DNA of 10,513 bases from Pedosphaera sp. (GTDB taxonomy: Bacteria; Verrucomicrobiota; Verrucomicrobiia; Limisphaerales; SIAT01): the NCBI GenBank assembly GCA_009691645.1, contig SIAT01000049.1:1-10513 (forward strand), written 5' to 3'. The notes under the pieces were generated by a model, which saw nothing but the letters and a program-made list of their open reading frames with translations, made no database searches and had not been told where the DNA came from. Below are positions 1 to 7,094 of this stretch, in pieces (position 1 is the stretch's first letter; every line of letters begins with the position of its first letter). The position numbers and the translations under genes were made by a program.

Positions 1-993
1 TGGTCCGTGCTGACATGGCTCACGGGGCATGCACGGAGCTTTGAGGAACTGATTGTGGCGCGTGCCCTCATGGGCGCGAGTGAAGCCGCGTATCTCCCCG
101 CCGCGCTGGCGCTCATCACGGACTATCATCGCGGCCCCACCCGCTCGCTCGCCACGGGCATTCACATGACGGGGCTCAGTGTCGGCTCTGCGCTCGGTGG
201 CTTGGGCGGCTGGCTGGCGGAGCGGCACGGATGGAGCGCGGCATTCGATGTGTTTGGACTGTGCGGCATCGGTTACGCGCTGGTGCTGGTGCTCATGCTC
301 AAAGACGCCCCCCGCGAGACTGCGGCCAATGTGAGTGCAACTGCCCCGCAGCCGGCCAGGTTGGGCGAGGCCTTGCGGAGCTTGTTTGGCAGCGGCGCGT
401 TTCTTTTGCTGCTCGCGTTCTGGAGCCTGCTCGGCGTGGCGGGATGGGCGGTGATTGGCTGGATGCCTACGTATTTCAAAGAGAACTTCCATCTCGACCA
501 AGGAGCCGCGGGTATTTCCGCCACTGCGTATCTCTACACCGCCGCGATGCTCGGCAAACTCCTCGGCGGCGCCTGGGCGGACCGCTGGAGCCGGACGCAA
601 CCACGCGCGCGCATCCTCGTGCCCTCGCTGGGATTGTTCATCGCCGCACCCGCCGTGCTGCTGGTCGCGCAGACGAACCTGCTCGCACTCGGCATCGCGG
701 GCCTGTCGATCTATGGGCTGACGCGGGCCTTCTCCGATGCGAACCTCATGCCCGTCCTCTGCCAGATCAGCGATCCACGCTACCGCGCCACCGGCTACGG
801 CGTGCTGAACATGTTCGGCACCATCGTCGGCGGATTCACCATCTACATCGGCGGCGCGATGCGCGATGCCCAAATCAATGTGAACACACTCTTCACCGTC
901 GCAGCCGCAGGATTGCTCGGCTGCGCGGTGCTCCTGATGGGGGTGAAACCAAACGCACCGCTCAGTGTAAATGCCGACGTCGACTCCCGCTGA
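1..993 (+). CDS. MFS transporter, anion:cation symporter type (5' end outside window)
   Basis: The C-terminal 330 residues of an inner-membrane secondary transporter; the reading frame is open from base 1, so the start lies upstream. The residues show alternating hydrophobic helices. Near the left edge is an Arg-x3-Gly-x2-Glu-Ala segment followed by Pro-Ala (RALMGASEAAYLPAA), typical of the anion:cation symporter (ACS) branch, which carries hexuronates, galactonate, glucarate and sialic acid. A charged central loop (about residues 100-125) separates the two six-helix halves. A second-half motif, GKLLGGAWADRWSR, matches the conserved MFS loop after TM8. The protein ends in a short polar tail. 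The neighbouring secreted glycan-active enzymes suggest it imports a released acidic sugar. The family call is firm; the substrate is inference, and the missing N-terminus prevents a finer subfamily assignment. Confidence 0.88.
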   Translation, partial: WSVLTWLTGHARSFEELIVARALMGASEAAYLPAALALITDYHRGPTRSLATGIHMTGLSVGSALGGLGGWLAERHGWSAAFDVFGLCGIGYALVLVLMLKDAPRETAANVSATAPQPARLGEALRSLFGSGAFLLLLAFWSLLGVAGWAVIGWMPTYFKENFHLDQGAAGISATAYLYTAAMLGKLLGGAWADRWSRTQPRARILVPSLGLFIAAPAVLLVAQTNLLALGIAGLSIYGLTRAFSDANLMPVLCQISDPRYRATGYGVLNMFGTIVGGFTIYIGGAMRDAQINVNTLFTVAAAGLLGCAVLLMGVKPNAPLSVNADVDSR

Positions 994-1025
994 AGCCCAA
1001 CCCCTCAGCACCATCGACGAACCTT

Positions 1026-1487
1026 TTGGCCACGATCCTTGCACTCGTTTTCATAAGCGCAATGTGCACTGCACTCGCGGCGGAATAGGAGCAACGACTA
1101 CCCCTGCAGAGGGGCATTGACGGCTTTATCGACGGCGCCCTCGGTGAAGATTTCCTCATCGCCGGAGCCCCGAACTGCAAGGATGGCATGAAGCGTTGGC
1201 TCGTTCGCATTTGGATTTTTTAAACTTGCGCCTAGGCCTGCCGCGAAACCGGCCGACCTCGCCGCCCGGTCTGCCTAGGTCGCGCCAAGCAACCCCGCGC
1301 AGGGACTGGCTCTCGCCAGCGGACTCAGTGGTGAAAAGCCCCACGCCTCTCTCTCTGGCAGATCAACCGCGCTTTCACCGCAGCGATCGGCGGCAAGCGG
1401 CACACGCCGGTCGTCTCCGGAGCCAGCAGCGTGCTCGACCCCGAATCCTGAATCATTGGCGATTGGTTTTCATCCGAAGGACTTTAG
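1026..1487 (+). pseudogene. Decayed remnant of a secreted protein, family not recognised
   Basis: One + strand frame holds pieces that look like real protein but is broken by several stops. From a possible TTG start at 1026 it reads MATILALVFISAMCTALAAE, a convincing Sec signal peptide. It then meets TAG at 1086 and continues in the same frame for 44 codons (EQRLPLQRGIDGF...LIAGAPNCKDGMKRW...) to TAA at 1221. After a repeat-like stretch with stops at 1233 and 1332, the same frame resumes around 1356 with QINRAFTAAIGGKR and PVVSGASSVLDPES. It meets TGA (where TGG would give Trp), then IIGDWFSSEGL and TAG at 1485. Around 1310-1358 a neighbouring frame looks more protein-like, so a frameshift is also likely. 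I do not recognise the parent family. It lies directly after the transporter gene, so it was probably once part of the same locus. That it is a pseudogene is inferred from the pattern of stops. Confidence 0.5.
1228..1286. repeat. Imperfect nested inverted repeat with CCTAGG in both arms
   Basis: The left arm GCGCCTAGGCCTG (1228-1240) and right arm CTGCCTAGGTCGCGCC (1271-1286) are imperfect inverted copies: GCG, an optional A, CCTAGGC, then a variable base and G. Inside them lie ACCGG (1248-1252) and CCGGT (1266-1270), a second complementary pair. The structure sits inside the decayed gene remnant, just after a T-run at 1215-1220. It could be a small mobile or REP-like repeat, a degenerate terminator, or chance pairing in GC-rich DNA. 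No flanking direct repeats were evident. Confidence 0.3.
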
Positions 1488-1507
1488 CCTAGGCCTAAAC
1501 GCGTTTA
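1483..1507. promoter_or_regulatory. Two overlapping palindromes, candidate operator
   Basis: TTTAG-CCTAGGC-CTAAA (1483-1499) has 5-base inverted arms around the 8-base palindrome GCCTAGGC (1487-1494). It overlaps TAAACGCGTTTA (1496-1507), a perfect 12-base palindrome. The TTTA/TAAA half-site thus occurs three times in 25 bases. The DNA is clearly more AT-rich than its surroundings and lies 70-95 bases before the start of the DUF4838 gene. A binding site for a dimeric repressor of that gene is the natural reading, but no regulator gene is in the window and no clear -35/-10 pair could be fixed. Confidence 0.35.
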
Positions 1508-1520
1508 CTTAATTGGTCGC

Positions 1521-1558
1521 AAATAGATCGCGCACAAATGCGCCTGCATGATCTATTT
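1521..1558. promoter_or_regulatory. Nested perfect inverted repeat before the DUF4838 gene
   Basis: AAATAGATC (1521-1529) and GATCTATTT (1550-1558) are perfect 9-base inverted arms. Inside them GCGCA (1530-1534) and TGCGC (1539-1543) form a second perfect hairpin around the loop CAAA. The structure ends 18 bases before the preferred ATG at 1577 and covers the alternative ATG at 1538. That supports the downstream start and suggests this stretch is untranslated leader or operator. It could act as an operator DNA site or as an RNA stem-loop in the 5' leader; the sequence alone does not decide. Confidence 0.4.
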
Positions 1559-1576
1559 TATCGCTTCACGACCCCT

Positions 1577-4033
1577 ATGAAACTCCCCATCGCCCTGCTG
1601 CTCACTGCACTCCCAGTGATCCATGCCGCGGACACGTTTCTCATCGAAAACGGTCAACCGCACGCGGAGATCATCATCGCGGAAAAACCGGCGCGGATGA
1701 CGAAGCTCGCCGCGAAAGAATTACAGACTTACCTGGAAAAAATCAGCGGCGCAAAGCTGGAGGTCCGCACGACCCCGACGGTGGGGAAGGCGCACATCTT
1801 CCTCGGCAAATCGTCCCACACCGAGGCGTTGAAGCTCGCGACGAATGGGCTGGAGAACGGGGCGTTTCGCATGGCGTCGGGGGCGGACTGGCTGGCGTTG
1901 GTGGGGCCAGATGAGGACTTCGTTCCGATCGAGCCGTGGGGGCGGATGCGCAGCACGGCAGAGCAGGCGCGGGTAAATGGAGAGTTCGACACGATCACCG
2001 GCGATACCTTTTGGAATAACTTTAGCGGGCTCTACATGCGCTACCACCAGAAGCTCGATGTTTGGGATTACGACGACGCGGGGACGCTCAATGCAGTGTA
2101 TGCGTTCCTGCGCGGCCTAGGCGTGCGCTGGTTTGCGCCGGGCGAATTGGGCGAGGTCGTGCCGAGGCAGGCGACGATCGTGCTGCCGGGCGTGAACAAG
2201 ACAGTGAAGCCGGACTTCGGCATGCGGCGCTTCATGTTTTACACCGACCACACCGGCATCGGCGACAAGGCCATCTGGACGCTACGGCTGGGGCTCAACC
2301 AAGGGCACAAGATCGGCGGCATTACGCAGATTTGTCATGGAATGAAGTTTGTTCTCATGCGCGACGAGATGAAGCGGACGCACCCGGAGATGTATCTGCT
2401 CACCGGGGGCAAACGCGACACCACGACGAAAGGTGCCGGCTATCCCGATCTCAACTCGCCGCTATTTTTCGAGCAGCAGCTCAAATACTCGCGCGTCATG
2501 TTCGATCACTACCGCGAGCCGATGATCAGCCTCGACCTCGTCGATGGTTACGGCGGCCTGACTTCGGATGATCCGAAGTGGAGGGCACAGCTCACGCCTG
2601 AGCGCGGTTGGGCGGGCACGATGTCGGATCAGGTCTGGGGCTACATCAATCGCGTGGCGCTGGAGCTGCATAAATCGCACCCGGATCGCCTCGTGAGCGG
2701 CCTCGCCTACAGCGCCTACAAAATGCCGCCGGCCTCGATCGAAAAACTCAGCCCGAACCTCGTGCTCATCGAGACGCGTCAGCGCCAGAGCTTCTGGGAT
2801 GAAGCGAAGCGCAGCGAACACCACACTATGCGCGAGGCTTGGATGAAAAAGCTCAGCTCTGGCAAATACCTCACTTGGGACTACACCATCAACGCGCGCT
2901 CCGAGCAGGCCGGACGGCCCGTATTCTACACGAAACAAATCGCTCGCGACCTGCGCGAACTGAAGGGCCACACGCTCGGCGAGATGATCGAAATCTATGA
3001 TCATCCTGCCGGGAAAGAGGCCAGCTTCGGCTACGACCCGTTCGCGCTGGAGCACCTGAATCTCTATGTCACCGCGCAGCTCTGGTGGGATGCGGAACAA
3101 AATCTCGATGCGCTGCTGGCTGACTACTTCACCAGCTATTACGGCCCCGCCGCCAAGCCGATGCAGGCCTTCGCGGAGTTCTCCGAGGCCAACTGGATGC
3201 ACATGGGCCAGGACGGCGCAAAGATCGGCGAGGCCTTCACCTTGCTCGCCGCGGCGCAAGCCGCCGCTGATCCGCAATCGCCCCCCGGACGCCGCATTCA
3301 AAAAATCGCCGACCTCATGAAACCGTTGCGCACCCTGGAGCAGCAACTCAGCCGCAAGCACGACACCACGCTCGATTATCGCGTGCTGGAGACGCATCAG
3401 ACCGGCGGAAAGCCGCTGCGGGAAAAAGCCTTCGATGGCCAAGTGCTCAAAGGCTATTGGACCGACGTGCGCAGCGTCCAGCTCGTGAAACTCACGCCGG
3501 AGGCCCCGCAGCCAAAAACCAGTACGAAGTTCCAAATCCAGCGCGAAGGCAGCATCCTGCACCTCGGCATCGTCTGCCAGGAACCCGACATGCCCGGCAT
3601 CAACATCGCCACCACCACTCCCGACGACCCGAGACTTCTCGCCGGCGATCACATCACGTTGCTCATCGAGACCGCGTCCAACAGCTACTACGAGATCGCC
3701 ATCAATCCCGCCGGCACCGTGCTGGAGATCGACCACGGCAAGGACGGCAAAGGCGTGCAGTGGACGTCCGGCGCGCAGTTCGTCGTGCATCGCGGCGACA
3801 AGGAATGGAGCCTCGAAATGCGCCTACCCATCACCGGCGAAGGCTCCCGCATGATCGACCCGCTCAAAGGCATCGACGGCGCCATGCCCAAGGATTTGTT
3901 CCCCTGGCACGTCAACGTCTGCCGCCAGCGCGTGCGCGGCTCGAGCATCGAGCGCACCGCATTTTCCGCAACGGGCAAGGACGACTTCTACGTGCCGGAG
4001 AAGTTCGCGAAGCTGTGGGGGAAGGGAAAGTGA
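1577..4033 (+). CDS. Secreted DUF4838 protein with C-terminal CBM9-like domain
   Basis: An 818-residue exported protein, probably a glycan-active enzyme. MKLPIALLLTALPVIHA is a Sec signal peptide with likely cleavage before ADTF; this favours ATG 1577 over the in-frame ATG at 1538, which lies inside an inverted repeat. Residues about 18-120 resemble the alpha-glucuronidase/hexosaminidase-type N-terminal domain (IIIAEKPARMTKLAAKEL, then HIFLGKS). Next comes the diagnostic YDDAGTLNAVYAFLRGLGVR (from residue 165) followed by WFAPGELGE. The central DUF4838 region includes HPEMYLLTGGKRD, a MISLDLVDGYGG strand and LTWDYTINAR. Residues about 619-808 form a CBM9-like (DOMON-like) beta domain: FDGQVLKGYW, HITLLIET, YYEIAINPAG, WSLEMRLPI, and a final WHVNVCRQRV segment. 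No complete catalytic pair can be named with confidence. DUF4838 proteins commonly occur in polysaccharide loci of this bacterial group. A 61-base gap precedes the next gene, so the two may be cotranscribed. Confidence 0.85.
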   Translation: MKLPIALLLTALPVIHAADTFLIENGQPHAEIIIAEKPARMTKLAAKELQTYLEKISGAKLEVRTTPTVGKAHIFLGKSSHTEALKLATNGLENGAFRMASGADWLALVGPDEDFVPIEPWGRMRSTAEQARVNGEFDTITGDTFWNNFSGLYMRYHQKLDVWDYDDAGTLNAVYAFLRGLGVRWFAPGELGEVVPRQATIVLPGVNKTVKPDFGMRRFMFYTDHTGIGDKAIWTLRLGLNQGHKIGGITQICHGMKFVLMRDEMKRTHPEMYLLTGGKRDTTTKGAGYPDLNSPLFFEQQLKYSRVMFDHYREPMISLDLVDGYGGLTSDDPKWRAQLTPERGWAGTMSDQVWGYINRVALELHKSHPDRLVSGLAYSAYKMPPASIEKLSPNLVLIETRQRQSFWDEAKRSEHHTMREAWMKKLSSGKYLTWDYTINARSEQAGRPVFYTKQIARDLRELKGHTLGEMIEIYDHPAGKEASFGYDPFALEHLNLYVTAQLWWDAEQNLDALLADYFTSYYGPAAKPMQAFAEFSEANWMHMGQDGAKIGEAFTLLAAAQAAADPQSPPGRRIQKIADLMKPLRTLEQQLSRKHDTTLDYRVLETHQTGGKPLREKAFDGQVLKGYWTDVRSVQLVKLTPEAPQPKTSTKFQIQREGSILHLGIVCQEPDMPGINIATTTPDDPRLLAGDHITLLIETASNSYYEIAINPAGTVLEIDHGKDGKGVQWTSGAQFVVHRGDKEWSLEMRLPITGEGSRMIDPLKGIDGAMPKDLFPWHVNVCRQRVRGSSIERTAFSATGKDDFYVPEKFAKLWGKGK

Positions 4034-4094
4034 GGGGGTGCATGAGTCCTGAACCCCATGCTCGTCTCAATCCCTCTTCTCCCGCCCGTCCTGC

Positions 4095-6515
4095 ATGCGG
4101 CCTAGCCAGCACCCCGAAAGAAGTGACCGCTTGAAACCCACCACCCTGAAACACCAAAGCCGCACCGCCGACCTCGCGGTAGAATCACTCAAAGTCGGGG
4201 TGACCCGCCGCGACTTCATCAGGCGCACCGGCGCGACCGTCGCCGCTGCCGCCGCTTTGAAAGTCCTGCCGCAAACACTCGCCGCTTCCGCTGCGCCCGG
4301 CATTCCACCGCATCGCGCACTCGATGTGCCAGGCCTTCACGCCTACCCGCTGGAGCATTCCATCGCAGCGGGCGACACGCTGGAGCTGTGCGTGAGCAAC
4401 AGCGTTCCGTATCGTCTTTCCATGTGCAGGCTCGGCCCGCAGGTGGATGACCCGGCGGGCGATGAGGTGCTCGCGCGTTTCCCTGAGTCGTCCGCGAACC
4501 CGCAGGCAATTCATCCCGGCTCGTATGTGCATGTGGCCAACGGATTGAGCGGCGCGCTCCACGCGGTTACGCTCGAGTGTTGGCTCCGACCATGGGATGT
4601 GACGAAATTGCAGGGACTCATCAGCCAAGGGGACCCTGGTTCTGCGAATGGTTTTGCCGTCAGCATCGGCGAGGGCGGCGAGGTGGGTTTCCAACTCGGC
4701 GTTATCCATCGCAGCAAGCCCGGCGTCGTCACGCGCAACCAGTGGCATCACCTCGTCGCAACGTGGGATGGTCAGCGGAAGCGGGTCTTCGTGAACGCGA
4801 AGGAAACCGGAGCGTGGGATTTCGCCGGGCCGTGGTTGCCGGGCAATCACGCGCTGCATCTCGGTGCGATGACGCAGGCGGGCAGCGCGCAGCATTTTCT
4901 CGACGGCGATCTCGCGATGCCAGTGATCTACGACCGCGCGCTGACTGATGGGGAAATCAGCGAACGATTCGAGCAGCAGGCGCTCAAACCCGCGCAAGGC
5001 AAAGGCGTGCTCGCGTGCTGGCCGCTGAGTGAGGAGCGCGGTGAGCGCGTTGCCGACAAGATGAGCAAACACCACGGTCGCATCATCAATCACGGCACTT
5101 GGATGATCGGCGGGCCTGGCTTCAACGCCGACGTGCCGCGCTTCGGCAACTACGACCCGAAGAACGACGCCACGCGCGGCCACGGGCTGCGCCTCGCCTC
5201 GGACGACCTCTACGATTGCAGATGGAACGTCACGCATCGCTGGCGCGTTCCCGCTGAGTCGCGCTCCGGCATTTACGTCGCTCGGATGGAGTTCGAGTTC
5301 GAAGGCAAGCCGCGCACTTATCATTGCACCTTCATCGTGCGCCGCGCACCCCGCCGGAAGAAGGCGCCGATCCTTCTCGTCACCGCGACGAACACCTGGC
5401 GCGCCTACGGCGGCACGCCGTTCGCCCTCACGCCAGAGCCCTTGCATGAGGTCTGGGGCACTGGCGGCATCGAGAAAGATCCGCGTGGTCTGCCCGCCTA
5501 CTGCCTCTACCGCAGCCACGCCGCCGGCCAGGGCACGTATCAAGTCGGCCTGCGGATGCCGTGGCCCGCCGCCGGGCCCTATGTGCTCTACGGTGGACCG
5601 ACCCACTACAGCCACCTCGCCCGCGCCGATCGTTTCACGCAGGCATGGCTCGAACAACAAGACTACGACTACGATGTGATCAGCGACCTCGATCTGCATC
5701 GCGACCCCGGCGTATTGCGCGGCTACAAGACCTTCATGGTCGTCGGCCATAATGAATACTGGTCGCTGCCGATGTATCGCGGGGTGGAAACGTATCTGCG
5801 CGGCGGCGGCAACCTCGCCGTGCTCAGCGGCAACACGATGTTCTGGCGCGTGTCGTTTAACGACGACGGTACGGTGATGGAATGCCGCAAGGCCGACTCC
5901 TTCCCCGGCTCGCACGTACCGCGCGAGCGCCGCGGCGAGGCGTGGCACAGTCAGGACGGTTTGCGCGGCGGCATGATGCGAGAATGCGGCTTCCCTGGCA
6001 TCAACCTCATCGCGCTTGATGTCCTCGGCTTCACCAGTTCGGGCAAGTTGGCGCAAGCAGGTCCATACCTCGTGGAGAACCCGGACCATTTTCTTTTCAA
6101 CCAGCCCGAGCGCACGGGCCTGAAGAAGGGCGATGCCTTCGGCCTCGCCGCCGAAGGAAGGATGAATGCCAACGCGCACGAGTTCGATATCCGGCCCTCG
6201 ACCTTCGCGCGCTTGCAGGAGCAGCCCCCGCCCGAAGGAGGCGTGGTGCCGAATGATCCGCCGGGCATCCAGCTCCTCGCCCATGGCCAGGTGTTTTGGA
6301 AAAACGGCGGCACGGCGTTCGACTATTTCTTCCGCAAGATCGCGCCCAAAACCGATCAGGGCGGCGAGCTGATTTACTGGGAGCGCCCCGAGGGAGGCCG
6401 CGTCTTCAATGCCGCCACCATCGCCTCCGGCTCGGTGCTGCACACCGACGAGCGCTGGGCAGCCGTGATGCGAAATGTGCTCGCGCATTTCGGTGTCACG
6501 AAAGGCACGGTCTGA
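4095..6515 (+). CDS. Tat-exported LamG and N,N-dimethylformamidase large-subunit-like protein
   Basis: An 806-residue protein. Residues 37-44 (TRRDFIRR) plus the following Ala-rich hydrophobic stretch form a Tat signal, consistent with export of a folded metalloprotein. A LamG/concanavalin-like domain spans about 153-300 (ALHAVTLECWLRP, NQWHHLVATWDGQ, IYDRALTDGEIS). The C-terminal half matches the dimethylformamidase beta-subunit-like domain. Known Paracoccus dimethylformamidase holds one iron through two Tyr and one Glu. Candidate equivalents here are Tyr438 (NTWRAYGG), Tyr472 (YCLYRS) and Glu554 (GHNEYWS), with His552 beside it and Glu696 (AHEFD) as a possible further active-site acid. The Tyr472-Glu554 spacing is close to that of the characterised enzyme as I recall it. 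No small-subunit gene is visible, so the substrate is probably another amide. The start is uncertain: ATG 4095 is used, but TTG 4131 (preceded by GAAAGAAG) and GTG 4200 also keep the Tat motif. Confidence 0.82.
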   Translation: MRPSQHPERSDRLKPTTLKHQSRTADLAVESLKVGVTRRDFIRRTGATVAAAAALKVLPQTLAASAAPGIPPHRALDVPGLHAYPLEHSIAAGDTLELCVSNSVPYRLSMCRLGPQVDDPAGDEVLARFPESSANPQAIHPGSYVHVANGLSGALHAVTLECWLRPWDVTKLQGLISQGDPGSANGFAVSIGEGGEVGFQLGVIHRSKPGVVTRNQWHHLVATWDGQRKRVFVNAKETGAWDFAGPWLPGNHALHLGAMTQAGSAQHFLDGDLAMPVIYDRALTDGEISERFEQQALKPAQGKGVLACWPLSEERGERVADKMSKHHGRIINHGTWMIGGPGFNADVPRFGNYDPKNDATRGHGLRLASDDLYDCRWNVTHRWRVPAESRSGIYVARMEFEFEGKPRTYHCTFIVRRAPRRKKAPILLVTATNTWRAYGGTPFALTPEPLHEVWGTGGIEKDPRGLPAYCLYRSHAAGQGTYQVGLRMPWPAAGPYVLYGGPTHYSHLARADRFTQAWLEQQDYDYDVISDLDLHRDPGVLRGYKTFMVVGHNEYWSLPMYRGVETYLRGGGNLAVLSGNTMFWRVSFNDDGTVMECRKADSFPGSHVPRERRGEAWHSQDGLRGGMMRECGFPGINLIALDVLGFTSSGKLAQAGPYLVENPDHFLFNQPERTGLKKGDAFGLAAEGRMNANAHEFDIRPSTFARLQEQPPPEGGVVPNDPPGIQLLAHGQVFWKNGGTAFDYFFRKIAPKTDQGGELIYWERPEGGRVFNAATIASGSVLHTDERWAAVMRNVLAHFGVTKGTV

Positions 6516-6557
6516 TCGCAAAACCAGAAACGATCGACCAGCCAGCCACCGCGAATA

Positions 6558-6567
6558 CCTGATCAGG
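6558..6567. other. Perfect 10-base palindrome in the gap after the dimethylformamidase-like gene
   Basis: CCTGATCAGG lies 43 bases after the stop at 6515. The arms do not extend and no T-run follows, so it is not a convincing terminator. It could be a protein-binding site or chance. The rest of 6516-6605 shows only an AT-rich patch, TTTAAATTTA (about 6586-6595). Confidence 0.2.
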
Positions 6568-6605
6568 CAGGAACCACTCACGCCTTTAAATTTACCCCAC
6601 GCTCC

Positions 6606-6791
6606 ATGGTCACACCACTCCACATTATTTTATCACGAGCACTCATCGCCAGCGTCCGCGCTGCTGAAGGGCAGACGATTCAAGTGCCTGGCGCGGCCAA
6701 ACCAACCGGCACCGCGTGGTTGCGCGCTTGGGAGAACCACGACCGCTACCACATGGGCGTCGCGATTTGGGAGACGCCGAAAAATCAATAG
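6606..6791 (+). CDS. Small ORF, possible gene remnant, function unknown
   Basis: Sixty-one codons. The N-terminus (MVTPLHIILSRALIASVRAA) has a weak signal-peptide look, and the following EGQTIQVPGAAKP resembles the 'VPG' strand found at the edge of jelly-roll domains in some secreted glycosidases. The remainder (TAWLRAWENHD...) is not recognised. There is no ribosome binding site before the ATG. It sits between two larger genes and next to a truncated gene, so a remnant of a longer secreted enzyme is as likely as a real small protein. The jelly-roll resemblance is weak and should not be taken as a family assignment. Confidence 0.25.
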   Translation: MVTPLHIILSRALIASVRAAEGQTIQVPGAAKPTGTAWLRAWENHDRYHMGVAIWETPKNQ

Positions 6792-6812
6792 CAGCACTCC
6801 GTTCACCCTGTC

Positions 6813-7094
6813 ATGAAACACACTATTCTCGTCGTCGCTGCCCTGCTGCTGGCTCCGCGCGCCGCACTGCACGCGCAAACGGTCACGTTGAAACCCAGCG
6901 ACGCCGGCTTGCGCGTCGAGATCGCCGGTCAGCTCTTCTCAGACTACGTCACCAAGGACACGCCGCGGCCGTTTATGTATCCGCTTTTCGGGTGCGGCGG
7001 AAAAACGAACGCCGGCGATCCTTTTCAAGCAGAGAACGAAATGACTCACCGCTCAGCTGATACAACCCACCACAATCCACCCCGCTGCACTTGA
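6813..7094 (+). pseudogene. Truncated DUF6807 (PmoA-like) secreted protein gene
   Basis: The first 60 residues look like an intact DUF6807/PmoA-like protein: a Sec signal peptide (MKHTILVVAALLLAPRAALHA), then TLKPSDAGLRVEIAGQLFSD and YVTKDTPRPFMYPLFG. Family members normally carry on from PLFG into a His-rich region (HPHHRSLW-type) and run to roughly 300 residues. Here the match ends at base 6992, and 33 unrelated residues follow before the stop. The His-rich segment is absent from all three + frames up to the next gene, so this looks like a deletion rather than a simple frameshift. The function of DUF6807 proteins is not well established; they are frequent in sugar-related loci of Planctomycetes and Verrucomicrobia. 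The 110 bases from 7095 to 7204 carry no recognisable feature beyond a pyrimidine- and CA-rich leader. Confidence 0.65.

Noticed and set aside
231..1025. A long + frame overlapping the MFS transporter
   Set aside because: It is an Arg/His-rich shadow of the transporter. Only its last part (from about 1026) is protein-like, and that is reported as the start of the decayed secreted-protein remnant.
1196..1492. A 98-codon + ORF in the gap after the transporter
   Set aside because: The translation is low-complexity and Arg/Pro-rich; the protein-like blocks in this stretch lie mostly in a different frame. A short part (about 1310-1358) may belong to the remnant through a frameshift.
1538..1576. 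N-terminal extension of the DUF4838 protein from ATG 1538
   Set aside because: It falls inside a nested inverted repeat, and starting at ATG 1577 gives a clean signal peptide at the N-terminus.
2462..3790. A 442-codon open frame on the - strand
   Set aside because: It is opposite the DUF4838 gene, shows no domain or signal, and has the composition of an antisense shadow.
4036..4062. GGGGT...ACCCC hairpin after the DUF4838 stop, considered as a terminator
   Set aside because: The stem is only five bases, the loop is long and no T-run follows.
4185..6623. An 812-codon open frame on the - strand
   Set aside because: It lies almost wholly opposite the dimethylformamidase-like gene, has no recognisable domain and is rich in Arg, Ala, His and Val as expected for a GC-rich antisense shadow.
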